A program made the position numbers and the translations under genes. A DNA stretch of 64,000 bases from Apostichopus japonicus. Lineage: Eukaryota > Echinodermata > Holothuroidea > Aspidochirotida > Stichopodidae. Each line of letters begins with the position of its first letter. Position 1 is the stretch's first letter. The notes beneath the pieces were generated by a model, which saw only the letters and a program-made list of their open reading frames with translations, was not told where the DNA came from and did no database searches. Positions 45,500 to 57,711 of the stretch are shown here, in pieces. Location: NCBI RefSeq assembly GCF_037975245.1, contig NC_092571.1:3615001-3679000 (forward strand). The letters are read 5' to 3'.

Positions 45500-46385
45500 T
45501 ACACGTCTAAGGGTGTAGTAGATACCCCATCCTTCGCTACTTTCCGTTCAATGTATAAACACGACAGCGCGGTATTTTCCTGAACATAGGTCTGCATTTG
45601 ACCACTCTTCATTTTAAAACCTCTATTAGTTGCCTGCACAGAGCATTTGTTTTGGATTACTTTTCTTTCGTGACGGTAGCAGAATTCCTGTTGACCCCCC
45701 TGCATCTAACTTTCTCTTTACCTGAACCAAAACAGCAATAACATTTACTGTTTATAGAGACGATACCGTCTCCTTCCCACTCCAGTTCGTCTCCTTCCCA
45801 CTCCAGTTTGAATAAGCCCGGTGTACGTTTATCGTACTTTTTGTGTTCGGGAGTATCGGAGCGAGGAAACCACAAGTGTCTCTCTTGTTCAAGTAAGGAT
45901 CGCATTAGCGGTTTAATGATATCTTCCAACGATGACCCAGAATTGGTAAATAAGCAGAATCTGTATCCATCTCACAGTACTCTAAGTCAGCCCTGTCTAC
46001 AAATTTTAACATGAACTGTAACATTCTCAACGTGGCATATTGTTAGACGAAGAAACCAATTTGAATGGGGAGATCTAATTCTACAACACGCTTAAGAAGA
46101 TCGGTTTCATACATGCCGTCTCCTAACGGTGATAAACTTCTGACAAAAGGGATTATTGACGGACTGAAATACAGTGTCATCATTACACACAGAGACGTCA
46201 ACATGTTTTTCTTTGTTAGTAACTGTTTTACCGTAGCCAGAGTTTCCAATCAGTTTCATGGTATCAGCTAGAATACTTTAAGTGGGATCTTCATCACCTT
46301 TGCGCCTAGCGTCACTGACCTCATCCCCAAACTGACGGAATACGGCATTTGGTATGAATTGGCATAATTGATAAATTGTGGTTAC
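45500..46385 (-). pseudogene. Family B DNA polymerase fragment, Polinton/Maverick-like, broken
   Basis: Minus strand. The order of motifs is that of the palm and thumb of family B DNA polymerases: FGDEVSDARRKGDE and MKLIGNSGYGK (motif B, K..N..YG) at about 46340-46230, YCEMDTDSAY (motif C) at about 45970, then TPGLFKLEWEGD and a C-terminal KVAKDGVSTTPLDV ending near 45510. In-frame stops and at least three frameshifts break it. The exonuclease domain, motif A and all other element genes are missing. The GD.....SK.Y....KGV pattern after motif C is what I know from protein-primed polymerases of Polinton-type elements. Family-level assignment is firm; Polinton is inferred. Confidence 0.75.
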
Positions 46386-47560
46386 CACGAGTGTCACATT
46401 AGAATAGTAGAATTTAGTTAAGTTGAATTTATGACTGAATAAGTCAATCTGTCAACTGTTTATTTTAGAAAGTTCGACAAGTAACTTTTTAGTCAAACCC
46501 TGGTTGTTGGTGATAGAGATTGATGTCCAGGATGTAGGACGATTTACATAAACCCTAATCCCTCTATTCATTATACAAAGGTACAGGGTAGCTTACTCTT
46601 GGGATAGCTAGTGTACACAAAAGAAACACTACCAGGTCAGGGCTTAGTCAAGAAGACAATGTATTGTATTGCCAGGTGATACTAATTGTTGCACTAGTAA
46701 TTATGCGAGATATCACATCCAGCAAGTGAGTGTTGGATAAGATCTCTCCAAAACACCACCATCGGATCGAGTCATTCTATGTTTTTAGCTAAAAAAAGCA
46801 GAGCTAGAATATTTTGATTTTTCATATCATGGGACACAGGATCCTAAATGATACCTGTATTGAAGCCTGGGCTAGTATACTGTAATTTATGACTGGTATT
46901 TAACTGTGAAACTGAAAACACAATTATTTCCTGGAGAATCCAGATTCATACAGTATGTAATGTTCTGGATAGGGCAGCTTGTCGGCGGAGTTGGGATGGA
47001 GGAACATCACCTGACCGGACAAAATATTGGCTGTATTGCGGAGCTCGTCTAGCAGTTTAAGAAACTTTTCAGGAGTTAGATTAAATTTAGATTTATGTCA
47101 CTATCGGGTAAAGATTGCTCCAAAGCAATACGTTGTATCTAAGTATTCAAATTCATATATGTCCTTATGCAGTAATGTAATGAAGCAATATTGCAGTTGT
47201 AACCTTAATTTTCTCCTTTTTTCCTTTTAAGGAGAAATTTCCTCCTAAATAAATACATGGCCAATTAAGACGTTGAACTTGTTCTGTGTCATTAGTTGGT
47301 TGGAGTATTTTCACACATTGCATATTACTTTTGGATATCCGCTACGCGAATGTGTCACATTGCCACATGCTACTCTTGTGGGTGACAACGAGACCATGTT
47401 CAATGTACCATTTTTGCAGTGGTGTCGCTATTATTATTTTGCGTCCGAATAGGCTACCAATCAATGTCCTCTGGGTTGTTGGAGAAGATCTTTCGACGCG
47501 GCATACTCAGCCATGTGTTCTGCAATATCTTTCAAGGCAACTACACTATTCTTGAATATT
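46386..47560. other. Non-coding, no gene recognised
   Basis: No domain was seen on either strand. The palindrome-like AAGGAGAAAATTAAGG / CCTTTTAAGGAGAAAT near 47220 is probably chance. Confidence 0.4.
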
Positions 47561-47574
47561 GGGGGCATTTCCGC

Positions 47575-47790
47575 GAACGTTACTCATAATTGGAAAAAAA
47601 GGTTCGTTATTCATGATTGGAAAAAAGGTTCGTTATTCATAATCGAAAAAAGTTCGTTATTCATAATTTAAAAGAAAAAGTTTGTTTCTCATAATTGGCA
47701 AAAAGGCTCGTTTTTCATAATTGATAAAAAAGGTTCCTTATTCCTAATCAGAAATAGGGTTCGCTATTCATAATCAGTCGAATTTCTCGA
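47575..47790 (+). repeat. ~31-bp tandem repeat GGTTCGTTATTCATAATTGG
   Basis: About seven degenerate units. Inverted, shortened units (AACGTTATGAATGACGAACC type, CCTTATGAAC) appear at 50280-50345, beyond the 63-bp minisatellite, so the two short arrays bracket it head to head. Confidence 0.85.
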
Positions 47791-47884
47791 TATTATTAAT
47801 ATAAGTTATAGTTTTCTTGAAGGAGTAGTAAGTGGAATCATTTCACTGTATGTAAAACGGGTACGCACTAGTATGAAACGCCAA

Positions 47885-50255
47885 AAGGACCACAATATAT
47901 GAAGATGATGTTACAACACACGATGATATACTTACTTCACATGATGATGTACTTTCATATGAAAATGATGCTACAACACACGATGATATACTAACTTCAC
48001 ATGATGTTGTACTACTTTCATATGAAAATGATGCTACAACACACGATGATATACTAACTTCACATGATGATGTACTACTTTCATATCAAGATGATGCTAC
48101 AACACACGATGATATACTAACTTCACATGATGATGTACTACTTTCATATGAAGATGATGCTACAACACACGATGATATACTAACTTCACATGATGATGTA
48201 CTACTTTCATATGAAGATGATGCTACAACACACGATGATATACTAACTTCACATGATGATGTACTACTTTCATATGAAGATGATGTACAACACACAATGA
48301 TATACTAACTTCACACGATAATGTACTACTTTCATATGAAAATGATGTTACAACACACAATGATATACTAACTTCACATGATGATTTACTACTTTCATAT
48401 TAAGATGATGTACAATAAACGTTGATATACTAACTTCACATGATAATGTACCACTTTCATATGAAAATGATGTTACAACACACGATGATATACTAACTTC
48501 ACATGATAATGTACTACTTTCATATGAAAATGATGTTGCAACACACGATGATATACTAACTTCACATGATAATGTACTACTTTCATATCAAGATGATGCT
48601 ACAACACACGATGATATACTAACTTCACATGATGATGTACTACTTTCATATCAAGATGATGTACAACACATGATGATATACTAACTTCACATGATAATGT
48701 ACTACTTTCATATGAAAATGATGTTGCAACACACGATGATATACTAACTTCACATGATAATGTACCACTTTCATATGAAGATGATGTTACAACACACGAT
48801 GATATACTAACTTCACATGATGATGTACTACTTTCATATGAAGATGATGTACAAAACACGATGATATACTAACTTCACATGATAATGTACTACTTTCATA
48901 TGAAGATGATGTTACAACACACGTTGATATACTAACTTCACATGATGATGTACTACTTTCATATGAAGATGATGTACAACACACGGTGATATACTAACTT
49001 CACATGATAATGTACTACCTTCATATGAAGATGATGCTACAACACACGATGATATACTAACTTCACATGATGATGTACTACTTTCATATCAAGATGATGT
49101 ACAACACACGATGATATACTAACTTCACATGATGATGTACTACTTTCATATGAAAATGATGTTGCAACACACGATGATATACTAACTTCACATGATAATG
49201 TACTACTTTCATATGAAGATGATGTTACAACACACGATGATATACTAACTTCACATGATGATGTACTACTTTCATATCAAGATGATGTACAACACACGAT
49301 GATATACTAACTTCACATGATAATGTACTACTTTCATATGAAGATGATGTACAACACACGTTGATATACTAACTTCACATGATGATGTACTACTTTCATA
49401 TGAAGATGATGTACAACACACGGTGATATACTAACTTCACATGATAATGTACTACTTTCATATCAAGATGATGTTACAACACACGATGATATACTAACTT
49501 CATATGATGATGTACTACTTTCATATGAAGATGATGTTACAACACACGATGATATACTAACTTCACATGATGATGTACTACTTTCATAGGAAGATGATGT
49601 TACAACACACGATGATATACTAACTTCACATGATGATATGCTACTTTCATATGAAGATGATGTAACAACACACGATGATATACTAACTTCACATGATGAT
49701 GTACCACTTTCATATGAAGATGATGTTACAACACACGATGATATACTTACTTCACATGATGATGTACCACTTTCACATGAAGATGATGTTACAACACACG
49801 ATGATATACTAACTTCACATGATGATATGCTACTTTCATATGAAGATGATGTAACAACACACGATGATATACTAACTTCACATGATGATGTACCACTTTC
49901 ATATGAAGATGATGTTACAACACACGATGATATACTAACTTCACATGATAATGTACTACCTTCATATGAAGATGATGTTACAACACACGATGATATACTT
50001 ACTTCACATGATGATGTACCACTTTCACATGAAGATGATGTTACAACACACGATGATATACTAACTTCACATGATGATATGCTACTTTCATATGAAGATG
50101 ATGTAACAACACACGATGATATACTAACTTCACATGATGATGTACCACTTTCATATGAAGATGATGTTACAACACACGATGATATACTAACTTCACATGA
50201 TGATGTACCACTTTCATATGAAGATGATGTTACAACACACGATGATATACTAAGT
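47885..50255. repeat. 63-bp minisatellite, about 37 copies, open on both strands
   Basis: The unit is GATGATGTTACAACACACGA, TGATATACTAACTTCACATG, ATGATGTACTACTTTCATAT, GAA. The left two thirds contains many 60-bp units (GTACAACACAC), which break the frame. From about 49640 units are 63 bp and keep a frame: plus strand DDVTTHDDILTSHDDVPLSY (21-residue period) and minus strand SSSYESGTSSCEVSISSCVV. Variants (ATATGCTACTTTCATAT, GTACCACTTTCATAT, GTACCACTTTCACAT) recur in order, so there is a higher-order period of three or four units. Nothing suggests it is a gene. Confidence 0.93.
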
Positions 50256-51047
50256 GGATTATGGATAACTTTTTTTCGAAAAAAATGCACGTTATGAATG
50301 ACGAACCTTATGAACAATGACCCTTATGACTAATGGTTCCTTATGAACATCGGGCTGACCCCACGTGTAGAACCCCTGTGACAAATATAACTCGATACGG
50401 ACTAATCAAGTCACTCATCCGGAGTCTATGCATGCTGAGTTCTTCAATACTGCCCTTATTTCATTGGGTGTTACATTTCATACTGTAGTTTTGATTTTTC
50501 ATCTTACTCGTAAACCTTTCTTCATTTAAAATATTTTTAATGATATATTTCCAGGTAAGGGGTTTCCGCTTTCTCTTTAATTTCGGTGACTGTGTTAACC
50601 TTCACAATACTACCTTCTGATCACATTGATACAAGTCACGAAGTAAGGGCACGTGAATTTTCCATTCCAATAGGTTAAGCTAAGGTTGGAAACTTGGGCA
50701 GGCAAAACAACAAAAGAAACCCTTCCGCAGCAGTCGCATTGATTATTTGCTTGCTAAATCTAGGAATCCCTGTTTGTAGTAAACTTGTAATATCAAACAA
50801 CCATATCGTTCCTTCGTTTACTACGCACTTAAAGTAGCGTGTGATATCATAGTGGAAGTTATTTAATTGAAGCAGGCTTGATTGGCTTCTTTAAACAGAG
50901 TTAAATTGATAAATATTTTGTATCACATACTATCGATATTTTATACTTTGTCGTTATTTTGATATATATGTTTGCTCGGAAAGTATTAGACAGGATTCCT
51001 TGCCGAAGTTTCTTTACTTACCTTAATTTTTGGAGAGACTTCTTAAT

Positions 51048-52087
51048 TAAAGAACTGGTGTCATACACAGCTATTTAAACAAATTTCTTTTTTCCTGTAT
51101 TCGACTGTTAGTTTTCGACTAGCGAGGGGTGTTGGTATAACGTTTGTTGTAGTGTTACGTCCATAACATCATGTTTACAGAACTGGCAGTTAGTGTTAAT
51201 TAACGATGTATCTTATAAGAACAAATATGTCACCTGTCATAATAGCGGTGTGATCACGGGGGACGATTTGCCCAAAAGATGTGACCCGTATGGAAGGGCG
51301 TACTGGTAAGATCTTCCTCACCTTTCAAATTCGAGTTCGATATTAGGAATGATGACATTTATACATATCAGAACATCGTCTTGGACAGAGAAGGGAAGCG
51401 TGGACTGCGAGTTGTGTCAGATAACTCGGATAAGCTTAGCATGTTAGTCTTTTTACCTCAGGCTGCATTTTTTGAAACGGAATTACTGACTATCATCTAA
51501 CTGATTGCAGTTTCTTCGGAGGGGGAGGGGGAGGGGATGGGGTGACCAAAACAATATCAGCATATTTCACGGAAATACATTGTCGCCCCTTCGGACGTGC
51601 AAAACAATGCAGTTCTGTATATTACCTTATCAAATTTCATTTCAAACAGTTGAGTTAAAAGTAAACAAATCTTGCCTGGATTTCGGCTTTGTCCTTTGCA
51701 TGTGGTTACTAATATTGTTTTGCCTAAGCAGACTCTTATGGCATATATATCCCCTTTGCTTTTGTTCTATTTATAGCATGAAATTGCTTAACTATTGGAA
51801 AAGACATTGCAAATTCGTGTAATATGACTACATGACAATTCTCGTTAAGTGACTATATTTGTCATTCTCTCAAGAACAGACTATGGTCACATATAGAAGG
51901 GACAGGTGGACGTACAGCTTAATTGTACAATAGAATAATGAAAAATAGCAAATTTAGACAGAATAGAGAGAGAGGGGTGAGATGAAAGATGAAAGAGGCT
52001 TGTAAAGGATTAAACGACGGCAAAACTGAGACTATCAATAATGGAGCTCAGCCGGCATACGACAACTGAATGTGATGAACTTACACT
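51048..52087 (+). repeat. Dispersed repeat, copy B
   Basis: Matches copy A (26082-26992, inverted) in two segments: 51048-51215 and 51524-52087. It carries about 300 bp of extra sequence between them and lacks the first ~200 bp. The end GTGATGAACTTACACT is shared exactly. Confidence 0.85.
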
Positions 52088-52565
52088 CCAGTATTTGTGT
52101 GCGTGTGTTGAAATGCGCTTTAGTAAAGTACAAGAAATACATGAAATTTGACAGCTTTCGTGAACTACCCCTAACCTTTTCCCTTGAGTTAAACTGGGGG
52201 CGCCTTCCCCATTTCAGCTGGCTTTTACTCCAGTTAATAACAGTGTCCCAACCGCTCCAAGGTCATACCTTCAGAATTGCAGGTGGGGCACCCCTGTGCA
52301 AATCCAAAATTGATACCAAGTCGGTCAAAACTCGGAGCCGAAGTCAGCGAGGTTTCACATCTATGGACGTAAAAATTATAGACTAGAAATGAAAACAAAG
52401 TCGTTCTTTCTGTTTCCTGGTACGTGATGATTAAGTTGTTGAGAAACTAACAAAGAAACTGCTATGGTATTTACTGTCACTACGAAGTGTAATCATTCCT
52501 GTTATTGGACCATCTAGCTTACCTCATGTGAAGTTTCTGTTCTTTCAGTTGTACAGTACACAGTT

Positions 52566-52873
52566 AGTCGCTCACAAACCTTTGACGAACACCATGTGTT
52601 GCATCTGTTCCCTACGAAGGGACTCCTGGTACATCATCTAACTATAACACCGCAATAACAAACTGTTGGAACCTATGATTGGCACAAGTGGGTCAGAAAT
52701 AACATGTAGGAATAAGTGTACATGCAGACAACGGTTAAAGAACTGGTGCCACACACAACTGTTAAAACAAATTTCTCTCTTCATGTATTCAACTGTTGAT
52801 ATGACGTTTATTGTACTATTACGTCCAGAACTGTACAGAACTGGCAGTTAGTGTTAACTAACGATTTATCTTA
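52566..52873 (+). repeat. Dispersed repeat, copy C (5' part only)
   Basis: Starts TAGTCGCTCACAAACCTTTG, then GTTGCATCTGTTCCC, a pattern resembling a diverged U2 5' end. It continues through AAAGAACTGGTGCCACACAC to GGCAGTTAGTGTTAACTAAC, as in copies A and B. It ends where B departs from A. Confidence 0.85.
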
Positions 52874-54985
52874 ACCCATATTGGACGCAGATATTTCATA
52901 ACTTCATTCGAGGGTTCAGCTAAACGTTTACTAACCAATCATCACACCTCTTTATTATTTTTTACATGTAATGGTACACTAACCAAAGTAATCTAAGCCC
53001 GTTACATGCCTTCTATGTACTTGTATCATGACTGACCCATTATCAATATAAACATTTGCATGGCCAAATCTCTCATATTCACACACAATTACTGGTTTCT
53101 AAGTACTAATGTAAGTACAATTCGTCACACAAAAGCTCAATTTCGTAATGAATATAATCATAACCGCTGACGTAGAAATTTGGGTCTAAATTTGCGAGCG
53201 TGTTGTTATATTAAAATTGAAGTTACCACATACGTTCGTAATTGATGTCTCTCGCTCTGTAAAACTTGGCTTCCTTCTTTGTTTCCGCTATTCTCTGGCT
53301 TTTGCTTGTACTCAATTTGTTACAGGTTGTATGCTTTCTTTTCTAAAGCCAGCGAGATTTTGACGCCGTCAAAAGTGTTTTGGACATGGCTTCTCTCTTT
53401 ATATAAAAATCCACTTAAATGTCATTTAACGTCAACTAATTGTACATATTCATACAACTCTACCCAGCATAACATGATTTTAGTTAATCAATGTTATCAC
53501 GTGCACATACATTAACAGTTTATCCGCGATGTGGTACGCCGCTTTAACTTTTAAGTATTATTGGGTCAATTTAATCCCTGACATTTGTGTCAGTCCACGT
53601 TTCTGTTTGTTTACCGATAAAAAAGAAAGGGGATACAGTTATGAATGCAACCACACCTGCCCACTCGAATGTATAATTGCCAAGAATGTTTTCGTTTCCC
53701 CCTTTCCTTCTCCTGTAAGTTCCCGGTAAACCCCTGTTCCCCTCCCTCGTCACTCCCGTTGTTTCTTCCCTTCCCCTTTTCTCTGCCCCACCCCTACCGA
53801 TCGGTTTGAAGTTGTTCAGTAGGTTCAGAATAAACCCAAAAGAGAAAAGTGAAATCTAAGTAATAGTTGCTGAAACCTCCAGTTCACGAAAGGGTATTCC
53901 ATACATCGTTATGTGATCAATTTCACATTAACTTAAATAGATCCTTTATATAATAAAGATGAGACATGTGCAATTTAAAAAAGATTCCGATGCAATCTTC
54001 TCCAAACAGTCGTTTTGTGTGTGCTGGTTCCCCTAGCTTTCGACTCTATTGTACGCATAAAGCGTTTAGTTAGTCATGATGTGTGTGGTTTTTGTTAGTT
54101 TCTTGCAATAATAAGCTTTCATATTGGAATGTATAGTTTATATTATATGGACGTATATAAAAACGATAGTTAATCGAAACAATGTAGGCTTCCTAAAGCG
54201 TTCAAGTACGGCAGATTTTCAACCCCGCATGTAACAAAATAACAATAGCGAATCAATTTGAGCATAGACACTATGATGATAAATATTGCCACAACATAAT
54301 TGCTCTTCGAGTACATGGTGTGCAGATTACCGCCATGAGTTGGGGTTTCTGAGCTTCAACTGGGGATCGAATAACAAAAATTCATGCAGTAATCTAAACC
54401 AGAAGTAAACAAGGCATGAACGAATTGATGATTCTCATTGAGTGTAGGAAAGTACGATTTTGTAAACGGCCAATTAATGATGCGAAATAATACTATATCC
54501 ATTCTAAAAAAATAAAGCCAAGATTTAAGCCCTCAAAAGAAAAACAGCAAGAAAACTGCAATTGCAAAGTGTCCGTTTGTTGAAAAACATACTTTCAAAA
54601 TTCTTTCCACAATTAGTTGATGGAGTACCTGCAGCAGTTCTAATTCTAATTTCCTAGCTGGACTGGCAGGACGACCTCTTCTCAATCGAATATACTTACT
54701 GGACTGGGATTGATATTGAAGAAGGGGAGGGAGCTGTTTAAATTATAATTTGTGGCTAACTATATGCTTTCGGCGTCGGTAGAATTTTGATTTTTGAAAT
54801 GTGATCTATTCTTGTTTAAAATCTAAAATATCATCGTGGTAACATTTGAGTGTACCGTGGTAGTCCAAGCAATCAGCTATCACATTTTGCGGGTAGGACA
54901 TGTCAGTTGAAAACTTCTTACTATGCTCTAGCGGCATTGTAATGTGACAAATTCAGTGTGTAAAATGGACAGGAGCAGTTAATTG
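52874..54985. other. Non-coding, no gene recognised
   Basis: AT-rich, with a pyrimidine-rich tract at 53690-53800. No supported exon was seen. Confidence 0.4.
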
Positions 54986-54989
54986 TGGT

Positions 54990-55420
54990 ACGATTGCTAC
55001 ATATCTGTAATACATTAACCCTAAAGAAACCCATCATTGCTAGAGGTAACTGTCATGAACAATTGAAAACAGCTAATAACATCTTAGGTAAATGTCTGTA
55101 ATACATGAACCAACACAAACTCAACCATTTCTAGAGATAACTGTCATGAACAATGGTAAACAGCTAATAACATCTTAGCTACATGTCTGTAATACATGAA
55201 CTCAACACAATCCCAATCATTGCTAAAGAGGTAACTGCCATAAACAATGGAAAACAGCTATTAACATCTTAGCTACATGTCTGTAATACATGAACCCAAC
55301 ACATACCCAATCATTGCTAGAGATAACTGTCATAAACAATGGAAAACAGCAAATAACATCTTAGCTACATGTCTTTAATATATACATTGAACCCAACACA
55401 AATCCAATCAGAGATGACTG
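54990..55420 (+). repeat. ~92-bp tandem repeat, about 4.5 copies
   Basis: TGTCTGTAATACATGAACCC, AATCATTGCTAGAGATAACT, GTCATAAACAATGGAAAACA and GCTAATAACATCTTAGCTAC recur every 90-94 bp. Confidence 0.92.
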
Positions 55421-56082
55421 TAATGATACTGATCTCATATCTGACGGAACTTCATCCTGATCCGCCCAGCATGAATGGGAGCTTAACATATAATTTATGT
55501 CACCATTAAGTAGCATTTATTAATTCCCGACTTTTGTCCACTACTGCCACCATATTCGTGATCGGTGGTCAAATAGCATTTGTCGGGTCAACCAATTGAA
55601 AAAAATAGTAAGATTATTTTACACACTAAGGTCATCGGAATCATAACATTATCCGGGCCTTTGACGTTTTGCAGCTTTTTATGATGTAATGTTCCATGAT
55701 CCTCTACTTTCTTTCGGTCTTTTTTAACTATTCCGACCACTATCCAGATCAATGCCTTCATGCGTGTTCAAAACGATCTCTGTGCAACTTCTGTATATCC
55801 GTTTGGGTCATCCGATAATGGAATTAAGGATTGCATCGCAAACCAAGATGTAGACACTTTGGTGCCATGTGTGTGTTAATGAATATAAGACCAATGTTCA
55901 TTGAGTCACAGAAAAATGATCTACATCCGGTAGGGTCCAGTTTCTATTAATATCAAACAAACGAGGTCAGTTAAATTCAAGGCTCATGTATACCTCAAAC
56001 TTTGTGAGTCACAGTGATGACCTCAAACAACCCAATTTTGTGGTCTGCAACTCCATGGAATGCCTACTTGTTCTCTCTTTAG

Positions 56083-56181
56083 GGTTTTGCATTGACTGCA
56101 CTGGTAACGGTATTGTCTTCAGATCTCAGATATGTAATCTTCAATGTGATTGTACATCGAATGACGACGAAGTAGGCTGTG
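56083..56181 (+). CDS. LDL-receptor class A domain exon (orphan)
   Basis: Acceptor TGTTCTCTCTTTAG, then 99 nt in symmetric phase 1-1, ending at TGTG|GTTAGT. It encodes FCIDCTGNGIVFRSQICNLQ, then CDCTSNDDEVGC: six Cys and the Ca-binding D-C..(N)DDE end typical of LDLa modules (about 35 residues). Symmetric phase-1 exons are the usual carriers of this shuffled module. No neighbouring exon was found, so the parent gene is unknown. The SDE motif reads NDDE, so calcium binding is plausible. Confidence 0.65.
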
Positions 56182-57128
56182 GTTAGTAAGACTTTCGGCT
56201 AGTAGCTTATATGAGAACATTTGAACTCTATAGCAGACCGATATGTGAATATTTACCTATAACCTGGTTTCCTTCTACAAAGAACGTCTGATTATATATG
56301 AGTTGATCACCTGAACATGGATGTTGAAACATCTAAACAGCGACTATACATCGATGTCACTCTTTTGGATGAATATTCAGAAAGTTGATGGTCACATCTT
56401 CTTTTAGAAGTTATATAGCCAAAGCTAGCCTCAGCCCAATCAGCAATCTTGAACAGGAAGTATAACGTACTCTAACATCCCTCATGTGAATTGCTCACTC
56501 GCCGTTTGACCTTATCTCAACCATATATTATAACATACCTTCTTTATTGTTTTCATTCTTACATAATAGTACTTTTTCCGTATTGGATATCACTCTCGCA
56601 AAGTATAGGACACATTAGGCACATAAAGGTTTCCAAGTATTGGCATGTTAGCATGTCACAGTTTATGGGGAGAAAACGAGTGTTCGATCTGTTACAATTT
56701 GGGAAAGGATAACGTGTAAGACTGGATGATATGTCTTCAATATCATTAACATAAAAAGTAACAATACAACAGCCGTGATTTTAATCATTGGTTTTAATTG
56801 TTATTTATTCCAGATTTTAGGTGAAGTAAAACATACTACTCTAAGAAATATAAAGTAATAGAAAAGTTTTTTATTGAAGTGAAGAAATAGTTCCGTATGG
56901 GATATTATGTTACAAAGTATGTCGAAAATGCTGCGGGCCATAGACAGAGTTTGTTAGATTACTTGTTTCTTGTTTCTGCCATCGAACTGACACTATTAGT
57001 CAGCTTTTTAATTCGTCCTTTAAATCGCTGTATCATGCATGTTTCATGAAAACTAAAACGCTTTGATATGAGGAGAGGTACGAGTTACATTGCATTAAGG
57101 CCAATTACATATACAATTGGTGAGAGGG

Positions 57129-57711
57129 TTACAGCAAGGATGTATTGTTCAATACATCATCCATTAATGGGGGCGCTCTGATTATAGTCTCTTCGTGTTG
57201 CTCAATCAGTGTTTCTATATCATCTAATAGCTCCTTAAACAGAGTAGAATCTAAGGGAAATGATTCGGTGGGGTCGGACAGCAATTCGAAAATTAGAGGA
57301 GGGTCGTGGTAAACTACGCACTCCAGAGAGATATTTTTTCGTCGCAATAGAAAGATGGAGTCATTGGATAGACAAAAGGTTGGCAAAGACGTCCAAAATA
57401 TTGAACCGGTCGGTCATCCTGGGTAAGGAAATGAACCTTGTAATTACCAAATCGTACTGCGAATAGAATATCCCGATTATAAAACATGATAAAGTCACGT
57501 GATGATAGGCCCTTGCCCAGGAGAGCGTTGACATTATTCATTCCGTCATATTCTCTATCATCGGCTAGACGTCCTCCAGCCAGGTCAATGAATGTCGGAA
57601 GTAAGTCCAGGGCGCTGAATATTTCATGAGACACACCTGGTTCTACTACACCTGGCCAGTATGATATCAGTGGAACACGGTAACCTCCCTCAAAAGAGTT
57701 GGTCTTTCCTC
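57129..57711 (-). CDS. Arylsulfatase last exon (one-base frameshift)
   Basis: Acceptor TGTCTGTTTTAG, phase 1. It holds the FEGGYRVP motif and the C-terminal subdomain. Two frames, 57711-57314 and about 57340-57129, abut at the A6 run. Confidence 0.8.

Larger units (their letters stand above)
47560..50370. mobile_element. Possible foldback element built around the 63-bp minisatellite
   Basis: The left edge TTGGGGGCATTTCCGCGAAC and the inverted right edge TGGGGTCAGCCCGATGTTCA are weakly alike. Each is followed by TTCATAA-type short repeats pointing inward. Target duplication is not found, so the element is tentative. Confidence 0.35.

Noticed and set aside
49463-50317. 284-codon minus and 219-codon plus open frames
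   Set aside because: Both come from the 63-bp period of the minisatellite; no start context, promoter or exon signals.
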